From assembly GCA_023423045.1 (NCBI GenBank), contig JAFAGA010000083.1, positions 33,051-97,050 of the forward strand: a stretch of 64,000 nt of DNA, written 5' to 3'. This document shows, piece by piece, positions 33,139 through 41,995 of the stretch. The notes beneath the pieces are model-generated. The model had not been told where the DNA came from. It saw only the letters and a list, made by a program, of their open reading frames with translations, and did no database searches. The stretch is from Bacillota bacterium. GTDB taxonomy: Bacteria; Bacillota; Clostridia; Lachnospirales; Lachnospiraceae. Each line of letters starts with the position of its first letter. Position 1 is the first letter of the stretch. The translations under genes were made by a program, and so were the position numbers.

Positions 33139-34332
33139 TTACGCTTTCTGCTGAAGTACCTTTACAGCTTCTGGTAAGATAAGTTTGCCATCAACACGTT
33201 GAGTAGCAATAAATCCCACTTGACCTGTAACAGCAAAGAGTTCATTTAGCCTTTTGAATACTCTTCCTTGACGGTCAGCCACCCAGTAATAACTAAAGTC
33301 ACCAAATACCATGGTCTTTGCTCCTGCTTCAATAGTAGGTACATAAACTGATGTGTGTAACGGACGATTAAGAATGGTATCAGGCGCTCCCGCTTGAATG
33401 GAAGGCTGCCATAGGTACTGCCCATTACCGTCTTTCAATTTACGGATGGCCTTAATAGTTGCATCGTTCATTACAAATGCTGCCTTATTACGATATGGTG
33501 CTTTTAAGCTGTAAAACAAATCTAGCACTTCATCCAGTGTGATGGCTGTAGCACCTGCTGTAGTAACACCAACTTGACCGCCTCCTGTTGTATTTAGAAT
33601 ACCTGTTGGTTTTCCAGTGCCGTCACCCACAAAGAAAGCTTCCTCTTCCTTGTTACCAATACGACGTGCGAATTCCCTTGTGATGTAGCTTTCAAGATTA
33701 AACACAGAGTCGTTTAGCAATTCTTCAGAAACTTTAATCATTGTTGCAAGTTTATAAGCACCGATAGATACTTGACCGAAGCTATCATCACTCTCAGGAA
33801 TTACTCCTTCTTCATCTACCCAGCTTGCAGTTCCTTTACTTGCAACAACGGGAATCTTTCGATCACCGGAAGATGTCGTGATAACATTAGCCAGTCTTCG
33901 GAAGATATTCTCTTCTTCTAGCGCTTCCACCAGGGTTCTCTCGAACTCATCAGGTACAAGGTATCCACCCTCAGAATCAGTGCCAATCGTTAAAGCATTT
34001 TTTACATCGTAGCTGACTTTGTCACGCATAGCGTTCCAGAATGCCTTTTTGTATTCAGCACTCGCACGGCCGGTCTTTTCCTCTCCCATTCCTGTAGGTT
34101 TGTTTGTAATAGGGTTACTGGTTGCTTTCGACAGTTCTAGGTCGATAGATGCTTGACGTTCCAAACGCTCGATTTCTTTACCAAGAGCAACAACATCTGC
34201 TTCCATCTTTTCATAGGTTGCGGTGTCTTCAGCGGATAACAATCCATCACCGCCACGTTTCGTATCAAGGAATGCTTTTGTTGCATCCCATGTCTTAGCG
34301 CGCTTTTCGCGCAATTCAAGAATTTTACTCAT
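33139..34332 (-). CDS. HK97-fold major capsid protein
   Basis: 397 residues. The N-terminal 1-95 is helical and acidic (scaffolding delta domain, probably cut by the neighbouring protease). The HK97 fold runs from about 100: SEGGYLVPDEFERTLVEALE, TSSGDRKIPVV, SWVDEEGVIPESD, MIKVSEELLNDS, EEAFFVGDGTGKPTGIL, ending VDGKLILPEAVKVLQQKA. Main shell protein. AAAGGAGG lies before ATG. Confidence 0.95.
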   Translation of the reverse strand: MSKILELREKRAKTWDATKAFLDTKRGGDGLLSAEDTATYEKMEADVVALGKEIERLERQASIDLELSKATSNPITNKPTGMGEEKTGRASAEYKKAFWNAMRDKVSYDVKNALTIGTDSEGGYLVPDEFERTLVEALEEENIFRRLANVITTSSGDRKIPVVASKGTASWVDEEGVIPESDDSFGQVSIGAYKLATMIKVSEELLNDSVFNLESYITREFARRIGNKEEEAFFVGDGTGKPTGILNTTGGGQVGVTTAGATAITLDEVLDLFYSLKAPYRNKAAFVMNDATIKAIRKLKDGNGQYLWQPSIQAGAPDTILNRPLHTSVYVPTIEAGAKTMVFGDFSYYWVADRQGRVFKRLNELFAVTGQVGFIATQRVDGKLILPEAVKVLQQKA

Positions 34333-34351
34333 TGATATTTCCTCCTTTAAA

Positions 34352-35053
34352 TTAGTGAGAAATTAAAGAAAGCCGCTTATCCAGCGACTCTATTGGGGTT
34401 CCTATTTTCGATTTTTGCTTTTTGGGAATTTTCCCAAGTAGCGAGTTACATACCGCCGCACGAGAAAATATAAGCCCCTGTCCTGTATCCAGTGGAATAC
34501 GTTCTTCATCTTCCGTAAACATAATTTTATTAGCAAAGCCAAGTTCAATGGCTTTGTTTGCGTTCATCCACGTTTCCGCATCCATCAGGTGTGAAATTTT
34601 AGTTCGGGATAGTCCAGATTTCAGTTCATATGCATTGATAATGCTTTCCTTTACTTCATCCAACAAAGCTTTGGCACGAAGCATCTCCTCGCTGTCACCG
34701 ATGGCAATGGTCGAAGGATTATGGATCATCAGCATAGATACCGGGGACATATATACATCGCCACCTGCCATAGCAATAACCGATGCCGCACTTGCTGCCA
34801 GTCCATCAATCTTTACCGTTACATTTCCTACATAATCCATCAACATGTTATAGATCTGAGCGGCAGCAAATACATCTCCACCGGGCGAATTGATCCAAAC
34901 TGTTACATTTCCAGAGCCAGCCATTAATTCATCCTTGAATATCTTAGGTGTTACTTCATCACCCCACCAAGTCTCGTCAGAGATTTCTCCATTGAGATAA
35001 AGAGTACGATCCTCGGTGGCTTCATCTTTCACCCAGTTCCAAAATTTTCTCAT
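34352..35053 (-). CDS. Head maturation protease, ClpP-like
   Basis: 233 residues. Serine protease of the ClpP fold: VTVWINSPGGDVFAAAQIYN, GLAASAAS with nucleophile S88, SMLMIHNP with H111, and MDAETWMNANKAIELG carrying the likely Asp. It cleaves the capsid scaffolding domain during prohead maturation. Start overlaps the portal stop by four bases. Confidence 0.93.
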   Translation of the reverse strand: MRKFWNWVKDEATEDRTLYLNGEISDETWWGDEVTPKIFKDELMAGSGNVTVWINSPGGDVFAAAQIYNMLMDYVGNVTVKIDGLAASAASVIAMAGGDVYMSPVSMLMIHNPSTIAIGDSEEMLRAKALLDEVKESIINAYELKSGLSRTKISHLMDAETWMNANKAIELGFANKIMFTEDEERIPLDTGQGLIFSRAAVCNSLLGKIPKKQKSKIGTPIESLDKRLSLISH

Positions 35054-36297
35054 TGGCTATTTGCCTCCTTTTCATAAAAATTTCCCGCTTGATTAAGCGG
35101 GAGCATATTGCCGTTCACAAGATACAAATCGCCACCTTCTTCAGTTGGAATGCGATTCATATCCTCCAGTTCACGAATGTCGTTTGCAGACATCCACCCA
35201 TTTTGTCTTCCGACTGAATAGCCATTCATGCGGCTCTGGTAATCCCCTCGAAGCAAGCCATCGAGATTAAACTTTATAAACAGTGTCGTTTTCTCGGATG
35301 GCAATAATAGTGCTTGCTGGAGACTTTGCTCCCATCGCACTACCCATGGATCAAGTGTGTATTTTACAAACTCCAAAGACTGTTGCTCAATGTTGGAGAA
35401 ACTGGATTTCTCAAGGTCACCCACCATGTGAGGTGGTACTCGGAAGATACGTGCGATTTCATTAATCTGAAATTTCCGTGTTTCAAGAAATTGTGCTTGT
35501 TCAGGTGGGATACCAATGGCTTGAAATTTCATACCTTCTTCTAATACAGCAACCTTATGAGCGTTTCCACTTCCTTGGTAGGCACTGTTCCAACTATCTT
35601 TAACTCGCTGTATATCCTTGATTACACCAGGATGCTCAAGTACACCACCGGGATTAGCACCGTTAGCGAAGAATGCTGCACCGTATTCCTCTGTGGCTAG
35701 TGAAATTCCTATAGCGTTCTTGGCCATTGCTATAGGGCTATTTCCAATAAGACCGTCAAAACCTAGACCAGGAATGTGTAAAACTTCATCTTTACGGAGC
35801 GTGATATATCCGCCTTTGGGATTTATACCGCTTTCGTCAACATCACGATAATATTTGTATACTAACTCTCCATTTGATGCCCGGGTGACTTCCATCTTGC
35901 TTGGTAGCAAAGGGTATAGTGCAATCGCTTGGCCGCGCCCATTTCTAACAACCTGTGCGTAGGCATTACCCCAAAGTAAAAGATGACTCATAAGTGTTTC
36001 TCGAAACACGAATGAAGTCATCTCTGGGTTTGGTTCATCATGAAGAAGGTGATATAACGGATGAAAAGGAATTCTTTCTTTTCCTCCGTCCGAACGATAT
36101 CTATATACGTGTAATGGAAGCCCTGCTATAGCTTCAGCTAGTATTCTTACGCATGCATACACTGCGGTGGTCTGCATGGCAGTTCGCTCATTAACTGTTT
36201 TACCAGATGTTGTTCCACCAAATAAGAATGAAAATGAACTACCCACACGGTTTTGAGGTTTGTCTCTTGACCGAAACATTCCTTTTAATATACTCAT
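35050..36297 (-). CDS. Portal protein
   Basis: 415 residues from ATG 36297, with GGAGGTGG eight bases upstream (an earlier ATG at 36327 lies in the terminase end). Contains AVYACVRILAEAIAGLPLHV, LLWGNAYAQVVRNGRGQ, IPGLGFDGLIGNSPIAMAK, FQINEIARIFRVPPHMVGD and YQSRMNGYSVGRQNGWMS, all HK97-type portal motifs. Forms the dodecameric DNA channel at one capsid vertex. Confidence 0.95.
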   Translation of the reverse strand: MSILKGMFRSRDKPQNRVGSSFSFLFGGTTSGKTVNERTAMQTTAVYACVRILAEAIAGLPLHVYRYRSDGGKERIPFHPLYHLLHDEPNPEMTSFVFRETLMSHLLLWGNAYAQVVRNGRGQAIALYPLLPSKMEVTRASNGELVYKYYRDVDESGINPKGGYITLRKDEVLHIPGLGFDGLIGNSPIAMAKNAIGISLATEEYGAAFFANGANPGGVLEHPGVIKDIQRVKDSWNSAYQGSGNAHKVAVLEEGMKFQAIGIPPEQAQFLETRKFQINEIARIFRVPPHMVGDLEKSSFSNIEQQSLEFVKYTLDPWVVRWEQSLQQALLLPSEKTTLFIKFNLDGLLRGDYQSRMNGYSVGRQNGWMSANDIRELEDMNRIPTEEGGDLYLVNGNMLPLNQAGNFYEKEANSQ

Positions 36298-36316
36298 AAG
36301 CACCACCTCCGAATAA

Positions 36317-37924
36317 TTAGAAAACAATTAATCCGCGATTATCATAAACGGAATTGCTTGCTCCACCACGGCGTATAGCTCTATCAAGTGCCATGATTGT
36401 TGCTACCGCGCCATCTATCTTTTCTGTACTCTTTTCCTTATCTGGTTTGATATTACCAGCAGGATCAGTTCTAATAAATATATTGTCCATCATCCATCGA
36501 AGCACTGGGTGCCCACCATGAGCAATTTTCTCTTCCAGCGTCAGCTTCATTAATTCTTTAGTTGGTGGTGACATATCTTTAAACCCTTGACCGAATGGCA
36601 CCACCGTTAAGCCTAAGCCTTCCAGGTTCTGTACCATTTGTACTGCACCCCAGCGGTCAAAGGCAATTTCTCGAATGTTATACTTCAAACTTAACTCTTC
36701 AATAAAGTTTTCAATGTAACCATAATGTACCACGTTACCCTCAGTGGTCTGTAAAAAGCCTTGCTTTTCCCATACATCATAGGGTACATGGTCACGCCTT
36801 ACTCTTAGATCAAGATTATCTTCTGGTATCCAAAAATAAGGAAGAATGATAAATTTGTCATCTTCATATTCTGGCGGAAAGACAAGAACGAATGCTGTTA
36901 TATCCGTAGTTGATGATAAGTCCAACCCACCATAGCATTGTCTACCTTTAAGACTTTCAGGGTCTGTTGCAAATGAACATTTATCCCATTTCTCCATGGG
37001 CATCCAACGTACTGATTGTTTCACCCATTGATTAAGCCGAAGCTGCCTGAATAAGTTTTCTTCTGCAGGATTTTGTTTTGCACTTTCACAAGCAATTTGT
37101 ATCTTTTCAATATCTACAGTAATACCCATTGAGGGGTTGGCTTTCGCCCATACCTTCGGATCTGTCCAGTCTTCATCTTCATTAGCACCATAGATGACTG
37201 GGTAGAATGTAGGATCAACCTTTCGCCCTTCTAGAATATCCTTTGCCTTTTGGTGTACTTCATAGCATATTGAGTGCTGATCATTGCCCGCTGTAGTAAT
37301 CAAAAAATATAGTGGTTGCTTTCTTGCGTCCCCAGAACCGTGAGTCATAACATCAAAAAGCTGTCGGTTTGGTTGAGCGTGTAGCTCATCAAAAACGACA
37401 CCATGAACATTTAAACCATGCTTTGTATAAGCCTCGGCAGAAAGTACCTGATAGAAACTCCCAAGAGGTTTATACACTAACCTTTTCTGAGAAAGCACCG
37501 GTTTTATTCGAGCTTTTAGAGCCGGACACTGCTCTACCATATCCACTGCCACATCAAAAACAATGGAGGCTTGCTGGCGATCAGAAGCACAGCCATACAC
37601 CTCACCACCGTGCTCATAATCTCCACAAGTAAGTAGAAGTGCAACTGCTGCCGCGAGTTCCGACTTTCCTTGCTTTTTAGCAATTTCGATATAAGCCGTA
37701 TTAAACTGACGATAGCCGTTCGGCTTCATAACACCAAAGACATCTCGGATAATTTGTTCCTGCCAGTCGATTAGTTCAAATGACTGTCCATACCATTCTC
37801 CCTTAGTGTGTTTTAAACAATTTATAAAGGCTACTGCTGTATCAGCCGAATCCTGATTATAAACCGAACCATCTGCTTTGAAGATGGTCGGCTTGTATGT
37901 CTTTAGTTTTCGTATCGCCGCCAC
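36317..37924 (-). CDS. Terminase large subunit
   Basis: 535 residues. N-terminal ATPase with Walker A-like AKKQGKSE (82-89) and Walker B GVVFDELHA. C-terminal RNase H-like nuclease with YGGLDLSSTTDITAF, IREIAFDRWGAVQM and EKIDGAVATIMALDRAI. Cuts concatemeric DNA and pumps it into the head. The start is unusual: the GTG at 37924 overlaps GGAGGTGG, and the codon at normal spacing is ATA. Its small subunit lies 5 kb away, after metK and modification genes. Confidence 0.95.
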   Translation of the reverse strand: MAAIRKLKTYKPTIFKADGSVYNQDSADTAVAFINCLKHTKGEWYGQSFELIDWQEQIIRDVFGVMKPNGYRQFNTAYIEIAKKQGKSELAAAVALLLTCGDYEHGGEVYGCASDRQQASIVFDVAVDMVEQCPALKARIKPVLSQKRLVYKPLGSFYQVLSAEAYTKHGLNVHGVVFDELHAQPNRQLFDVMTHGSGDARKQPLYFLITTAGNDQHSICYEVHQKAKDILEGRKVDPTFYPVIYGANEDEDWTDPKVWAKANPSMGITVDIEKIQIACESAKQNPAEENLFRQLRLNQWVKQSVRWMPMEKWDKCSFATDPESLKGRQCYGGLDLSSTTDITAFVLVFPPEYEDDKFIILPYFWIPEDNLDLRVRRDHVPYDVWEKQGFLQTTEGNVVHYGYIENFIEELSLKYNIREIAFDRWGAVQMVQNLEGLGLTVVPFGQGFKDMSPPTKELMKLTLEEKIAHGGHPVLRWMMDNIFIRTDPAGNIKPDKEKSTEKIDGAVATIMALDRAIRRGGASNSVYDNRGLIVF

Positions 37925-37940
37925 CTCCCTGTGAACACTG

Positions 37941-37969
37941 AAAAAGGAACCCCTTTTACAGAGTTCCTT
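37941..37969 (-). terminator. Terminator-like hairpin before the terminase large subunit
   Basis: AAGGAAC (37944-37950) pairs with GTTCCTT (37963-37969). Read leftward the stem ends in TTTTT. It could reduce read-through into the capsid genes unless antiterminated. Confidence 0.55.
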
Positions 37970-37987
37970 CTCATTAATGCTGTCTGT

Positions 37988-38170
37988 TTATTTTCTGATT
38001 TCACCCGTAAGAATGAAACTTACATAATCGTCTCTATGTTCAGATAGGTAATCAATCAGTTCATAGTACCCATCACGTTCTGCAATATCGATAACAACAG
38101 GGATGTCAAACATATTTGTTTCACCTGTATCTCGAATTGCTAAAATTTGATCTCTGATTTCTTCAGTCAT
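37988..38170 (-). CDS. DUF5049-like small protein
   Basis: 60 residues: MTEEIRDQILAIRDTGETNM then FDIPVVIDIAERDGYYELID and a YVSFILTG end. Small acidic proteins of this type sit next to amidoligase and cyclotransferase genes in Firmicutes phages. GGAGGATGATAC leads to ATG. It overlaps the cyclotransferase gene by four bases. Function unknown. Confidence 0.75.
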   Translation of the reverse strand: MTEEIRDQILAIRDTGETNMFDIPVVIDIAERDGYYELIDYLSEHRDDYVSFILTGEIRK

Positions 38171-38616
38171 GTATCATCCTCCTCTGCAGAGTCACCAACA
38201 GCGTTTCGTAAGATATCTATATTAAAGTCTGCACTTTTATAACCATCCAGAATTGTAGAGTAATAATGACAACTTGGTTGACCGAGCGGTCTTCCCTCAT
38301 TCATTATATAAACCATCGCCGTCACATACTTTCCGTTTAGTCTAACTTTGAGTGTTTCTTTTCGATAAAGATAAGGCCATCCTTCATATCTGTCTAGTGC
38401 TACTTCATCGGCAGGTGTGATTTCCCATATTAATACTGGCACACTGCCTCCCTTGTAAGGCTCAATGGTTGCCACTGCCCCAGCATGTGCACCTCTAAAA
38501 AGTAACCGATAATTATTAATCTTACTTACCCCGACAGCCTTTGCTGTGGGGCATCTATTTGCCATCTGCTCCAAGTTAAGATTGGAGCCATAGGCAATGT
38601 AAAGAGTATTGCTCAT
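38167..38616 (-). CDS. AIG2/gamma-glutamylcyclotransferase-like protein
   Basis: 149 residues. The BtrG/GGCT fold is marked by YIAYGSNLNLEQMANRCP (substrate loop YGSN) and the catalytic Glu region ALDRYEGWPYLYRKE. Such enzymes release gamma-glutamyl groups as 5-oxoproline. Beside an amidoligase it may reverse or edit an amide-linked amino acid modification, an association described for phage amidoligase operons by comparative genomics. The actual substrate is unknown. AAAGGAGG precedes ATG. Confidence 0.9.
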   Translation of the reverse strand: MSNTLYIAYGSNLNLEQMANRCPTAKAVGVSKINNYRLLFRGAHAGAVATIEPYKGGSVPVLIWEITPADEVALDRYEGWPYLYRKETLKVRLNGKYVTAMVYIMNEGRPLGQPSCHYYSTILDGYKSADFNIDILRNAVGDSAEEDDT

Positions 38617-38655
38617 TGTAAATCCTCCTTTGCGGTTTTAAGTCTATTGGAATGT

Positions 38656-39555
38656 TCAGGCTGCCCGAAATCGCCAAGCTGCTGACCCTGAAAGAGCTGA
38701 TGTCAAATGCTCTCTGCAGTTAGCAAACTCCTCTCCAATTAAACCGATGCGGTTTAAATAAGTCCTCATTGCAAATTTTTCATTCTCAACTTGTGGTTTC
38801 TTAGCTGATGCACATTTTTGCGTTATGGCTTGGTTGTTAATGGCTAGGGCAAGAACTATGTAACTTCTTATCTTACCCGCATGAAGTTCACTATTAAATC
38901 CTCTAAGCTCCACTGTATGGTTTCCTGTGAAAAAGCTATGGAGGTTTAAAAAGTGGTATCGGCTGTTATGGTAATGCGTACCTCTGCTTTCGCTATAACC
39001 CTCATACCAAATATCCTCAAGCTGTCGCATGGTTTTAGGCTTTTTGTGGTTCATTTTCTCGACCAAGATGCTGTCCATTTTTTTGCAGTAACTCATTCTC
39101 TGAGGTGCTATTTGAAGCGCCTTGTAGAAAAGGTCATTCTTGCTCGCAATGATATTCACAAAGTTTCGAATGCTTCTTGGTGTATGGTCAGACCCATTAA
39201 GATGAATGTGAATTCCGCAAGTTGAATTTGTAAATGCTCCTGCGTGACGAAGCTGTCTGACCAATTCTTGCAATGTTTCTATATCTTCTCGGTAGGTAAG
39301 TATCGGACTAACCAGCTCAACGCTGTATTCTCTTCCAGCAAAAACTGTTCTTCCCCTTTCTTTCCTTTGGCAATTGATGCTGCCATCGTACATTACCTTC
39401 CATACCCTACCGTCTGCTGTTGTTACCTTCTTGGTGTCGTAGTAGGTGCCACCTTCGGCATAAGCGCCTTGTAAAAATTCCGCTGCAACCTTGGCTGCTC
39501 TTTCTCTTGTAATTCCTGTAAACTCAATCTCGATTCCGAATTTTGCTCTTAACAT
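38656..39555 (-). CDS. Amidoligase (glutamine synthetase-like COOH-NH2 ligase)
   Basis: 299 residues. Motifs FGIEIEFTGITRERA (acidic metal/ATP site), VELVSPILTYREDIE, STCGIHIHLNG and NHTVELRGFNSELHAG are the beta-strand signatures of phage amidoligases in the GS/GCS superfamily. It is predicted to join an amine to a carboxylate using ATP. The last 44 residues (256-299) are not part of the fold and resemble the end of the 229-residue protein encoded at 39931-40620. It has its own upstream 31 bp promoter-like motif (39603-39633). Confidence 0.9.
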   Translation of the reverse strand: MLRAKFGIEIEFTGITRERAAKVAAEFLQGAYAEGGTYYDTKKVTTADGRVWKVMYDGSINCQRKERGRTVFAGREYSVELVSPILTYREDIETLQELVRQLRHAGAFTNSTCGIHIHLNGSDHTPRSIRNFVNIIASKNDLFYKALQIAPQRMSYCKKMDSILVEKMNHKKPKTMRQLEDIWYEGYSESRGTHYHNSRYHFLNLHSFFTGNHTVELRGFNSELHAGKIRSYIVLALAINNQAITQKCASAKKPQVENEKFAMRTYLNRIGLIGEEFANCREHLTSALSGSAAWRFRAA

Positions 39556-39602
39556 TGTTTTTCGCTCCTTTTAAAGTGTGTGTATGTCCTTTCGGCATGT
39601 AT

Positions 39603-39633
39603 ATATATCACTCTAAAAGGGATATATAGCAAG
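39603..39633 (-). promoter_or_regulatory. 31 bp promoter-like repeat, copy A
   Basis: Minus strand: CTTGCTATATATCCCTTTTA then GAGTGATATAT. The TTGCTA and extended TG-ATATAT boxes are 18 bases apart. Nearly the same sequence precedes the gene at 39931-40620 (copy B, 40652-40682). Confidence 0.6.
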
Positions 39634-39703
39634 GGAATTACGCGATAATGTGAAGCATAAACCACACAATCTTTCTGTGTATTTCCAAGGAAAAATGTGT
39701 AGT

Positions 39704-39931
39704 TTACTCTTCTGTTTTCTTACATGAGTCCTCACCAAAAACTACTCCAAGAGAGCCTCCCCTATCCCATTTCACATGAATTGTACCCATGTCATCAACA
39801 CTGATAACCGTTCCTCTATCTCCTGGCATAAGTTTCGTATACAGATCATTCATTTCTATAAGAACTACTCTCGTTCCAGGTGTATAATAATCCCTTAACT
39901 GTTTTAATGTTTCTGGATGTATTTTTTTCAT
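39704..39931 (-). CDS. DUF4314-like small protein
   Basis: 75 residues: GTRVVLIEMND, KLMPGDRGTVISVDDMGTIH and VKWDRGGSLGVVFGEDSCKK, an SH3-like barrel pattern of DUF4314, commonly near amidoligases in phages. Its ATG overlaps the upstream stop by one base (TAATG). Function unknown. Confidence 0.85.
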   Translation of the reverse strand: MKKIHPETLKQLRDYYTPGTRVVLIEMNDLYTKLMPGDRGTVISVDDMGTIHVKWDRGGSLGVVFGEDSCKKTEE

Positions 39932-40620
39932 TACTGCTCCGCCTCCTCAACCTTAGTTGGTGCACTTTTAAATGCCGAACTTCCTGTTAGCTTCGAAAGC
40001 AGAATCTTACGCAATGTCTTGTAATCAGGCCCGATGAAGCCAAGGCGAAGAAGGAAGCAGCGGAAAGCATATTTTTCATTATCTACTTCCTTTGCTGTTG
40101 CGCTTATTCTCACCTGTGTCTTTGCCATCTCGCATATTGCTGTAATAAAATGTGAGTAGGCGTTAACCTCATCAGCGTCTAATTCAAAGGTAAACCAAGG
40201 AAAGCGGAGTGTTTCTTCTGTATACTCAATCGGAAGTGTAGCAACACCAAGTGCTTTCTTTATAAGATTCCCTTTGCTTTTAATTAACTTTTCAAGGTTT
40301 TCAATAGCAGTATCCGTAAAATTCTCCTTAGGCATCTCAATTACAAGCAAGCCAGAGGCGCCTGTGTTGCCATGTGTCGCGTTTTCAAGCGCCTCAAAGG
40401 CAAACCCCCGACCTGCAAGTCCATCGAGCAGTGTTTTCACTGTTTCGCTGTTTGAAGAACCATCAAAGATAAGTGTTCCTTCCTTATCCACCTCAAAGCT
40501 ATCAATATCATAAATGAACGTAGGTGCTCCTCTATAAACTGGTTTTGTTTCAAGAATCTCACCGATTGCAGTTACCAGTGCTTTTCGATCACTACCTGTG
40601 CGATTAAATCTTATTTCCAT
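39931..40620 (-). CDS. Amidoligase-operon protein sharing a C-terminal module with the amidoligase
   Basis: 229 residues. The N-terminal 1-175 (MEIRFNRTGSDRKALVTAIG, ETVKTLLDGLAGRGF, FPWFTFELDADEVNAYSHFI) is a family seen next to phage amidoligases and sometimes labelled virulence-related, with no proven function. Residues 179-220 (VDNEKYAFRCFLLRLGFIG and the LTGSSAF end) match the amidoligase tail VENEKFAMRTYLNRIGLIG and LSGSAAW. GGTGG lies upstream of ATG. Possibly a partner or substrate-recognition subunit. Confidence 0.7.
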   Translation of the reverse strand: MEIRFNRTGSDRKALVTAIGEILETKPVYRGAPTFIYDIDSFEVDKEGTLIFDGSSNSETVKTLLDGLAGRGFAFEALENATHGNTGASGLLVIEMPKENFTDTAIENLEKLIKSKGNLIKKALGVATLPIEYTEETLRFPWFTFELDADEVNAYSHFITAICEMAKTQVRISATAKEVDNEKYAFRCFLLRLGFIGPDYKTLRKILLSKLTGSSAFKSAPTKVEEAEQ

Positions 40621-40651
40621 ATCTCATACCACCTTTCTTTTTGGTAGTGTT

Positions 40652-40682
40652 ATATATCACTCTAAGCCGATCAAATAGCAAG
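40652..40682 (-). promoter_or_regulatory. 31 bp promoter-like repeat, copy B
   Basis: Minus strand: CTTGCTATTTGATCGGCTTA then GAGTGATATAT, the same boxes and spacing as copy A at 39603-39633. The ATG of the next gene is about 32 bases downstream. Confidence 0.6.
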
Positions 40683-40768
40683 TGGTATGTGGTTATTATT
40701 TTACATTCTACGATTTACACAAATCTAAGCCTCAAAAATAAACTTATACGATACCTACTCCTCCGTAT

Positions 40769-41995
40769 TCACTCGGGTAAATCACAATATTTGTACTTGG
40801 ATCCATCTCTAATAAGAAAAACATCATCCGAGCTTCCCACTTGCTCGATATATCTCTTTACAATGACATCACAATACTTTTCATCCAATTCGATTGTGTA
40901 ACAGATGCGTTCTGTCTGCTCACAGGCAATGAGCGTACTTCCTGAACCACCGAATGGGTCGAGTACAATGCAATTAGAAAGGCTTGAGTTCATGATGGGG
41001 TATGCTACTAAAGCTACTGGTTTCATGGTAGGATGATCTCCGTTTTTCTTCGGTTTTTCAAACTCCCATATGGTGGTCTGCTTTCTATCAGAATACCAGT
41101 TATGCTTTCCTTTCTTTTTCCAACCAAAGAGCACAGGTTCATGCTGCCACTGGTAAGGTGAGCGACCTAGAACCAGAGATTGTTTTTTCCAAATACAAGT
41201 ACCGGATAAATAAAATCCCGCATCGGCAAAAGCTTTTCTGAAGTTGAATCCTTCCGTGTCAGCATGGAACACATAAATAGAAGCGTCCTTTGCCATTGCT
41301 GCTTCGCAATTTTTTAAGGCCGCTAGCAGAAAATCATAGAACGCTTCGTTCTCCATATTGTCATTTTTAATCTTACCTGCGGTACTTTCATAGTTAACGT
41401 TGTATGGCGGATCAGTAACTACTAGATTGGCAGCTTTTCCATCCATCAAGACATTAAACGTGTCTTTCTTTGTACTGTCTCCGCATACCAATCGATGCTG
41501 TCCAAGTATCCAAACATCGCCTAAATGCGAAACAGCGGGCTTTTTCAGCTCGCTGTCCACATCGAAATCATCTTCTTTTATTTTATCCTTAAGGGAATCC
41601 TTAAACAGGTCATCCAACTCACCAGGGTCAAAACCTGTCAGAGATACATCAAAGTCTGAGGCATTTAGATCAGTGATTAAAAGAGCCAGTTTATCTTTAT
41701 CCCAATCGCCACTTATTTTATTAAGAGCAATATTAAGTGCCTTCTCTTTTTCTTCATCCATCTCGATGATTACACACTCTACTTCGGTAATTCCCATACT
41801 AAGTAGAACCTTCAAACGCTGATGGCCACCTACTACATGACCTGTTGTTTTATTCCATATAACGGGTTCAACATATCCAAACTCCTCTAGGGAACGTTTT
41901 AATTTCTCATACTCTGGATCACCAGGCTTTAAATCCTTTCTAGGATTATAGTCGGCTGGGATTAATAACTCAGTCTTTAATTTTTCTATCAGCAT
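40769..41995 (-). CDS. ParB-domain plus N6/N4 DNA methyltransferase fusion
   Basis: 408 residues. ParB/sulfiredoxin-like N-terminus (about 1-110: GYVEPVIWNKTTGHVVGGHQ then LKVLLSMG). The methyltransferase has DPPYNVNYES (motif IV) before DPFGGSGSTLIACEQTERIC (motif I), the beta-class order. It probably methylates adenine or N4-cytosine in phage DNA, protecting it from host restriction or marking it for packaging. Start overlaps metK by 26 bases, so SAM synthesis and use are coupled in one operon. Confidence 0.92.
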   Translation of the reverse strand: MLIEKLKTELLIPADYNPRKDLKPGDPEYEKLKRSLEEFGYVEPVIWNKTTGHVVGGHQRLKVLLSMGITEVECVIIEMDEEKEKALNIALNKISGDWDKDKLALLITDLNASDFDVSLTGFDPGELDDLFKDSLKDKIKEDDFDVDSELKKPAVSHLGDVWILGQHRLVCGDSTKKDTFNVLMDGKAANLVVTDPPYNVNYESTAGKIKNDNMENEAFYDFLLAALKNCEAAMAKDASIYVFHADTEGFNFRKAFADAGFYLSGTCIWKKQSLVLGRSPYQWQHEPVLFGWKKKGKHNWYSDRKQTTIWEFEKPKKNGDHPTMKPVALVAYPIMNSSLSNCIVLDPFGGSGSTLIACEQTERICYTIELDEKYCDVIVKRYIEQVGSSDDVFLIRDGSKYKYCDLPE

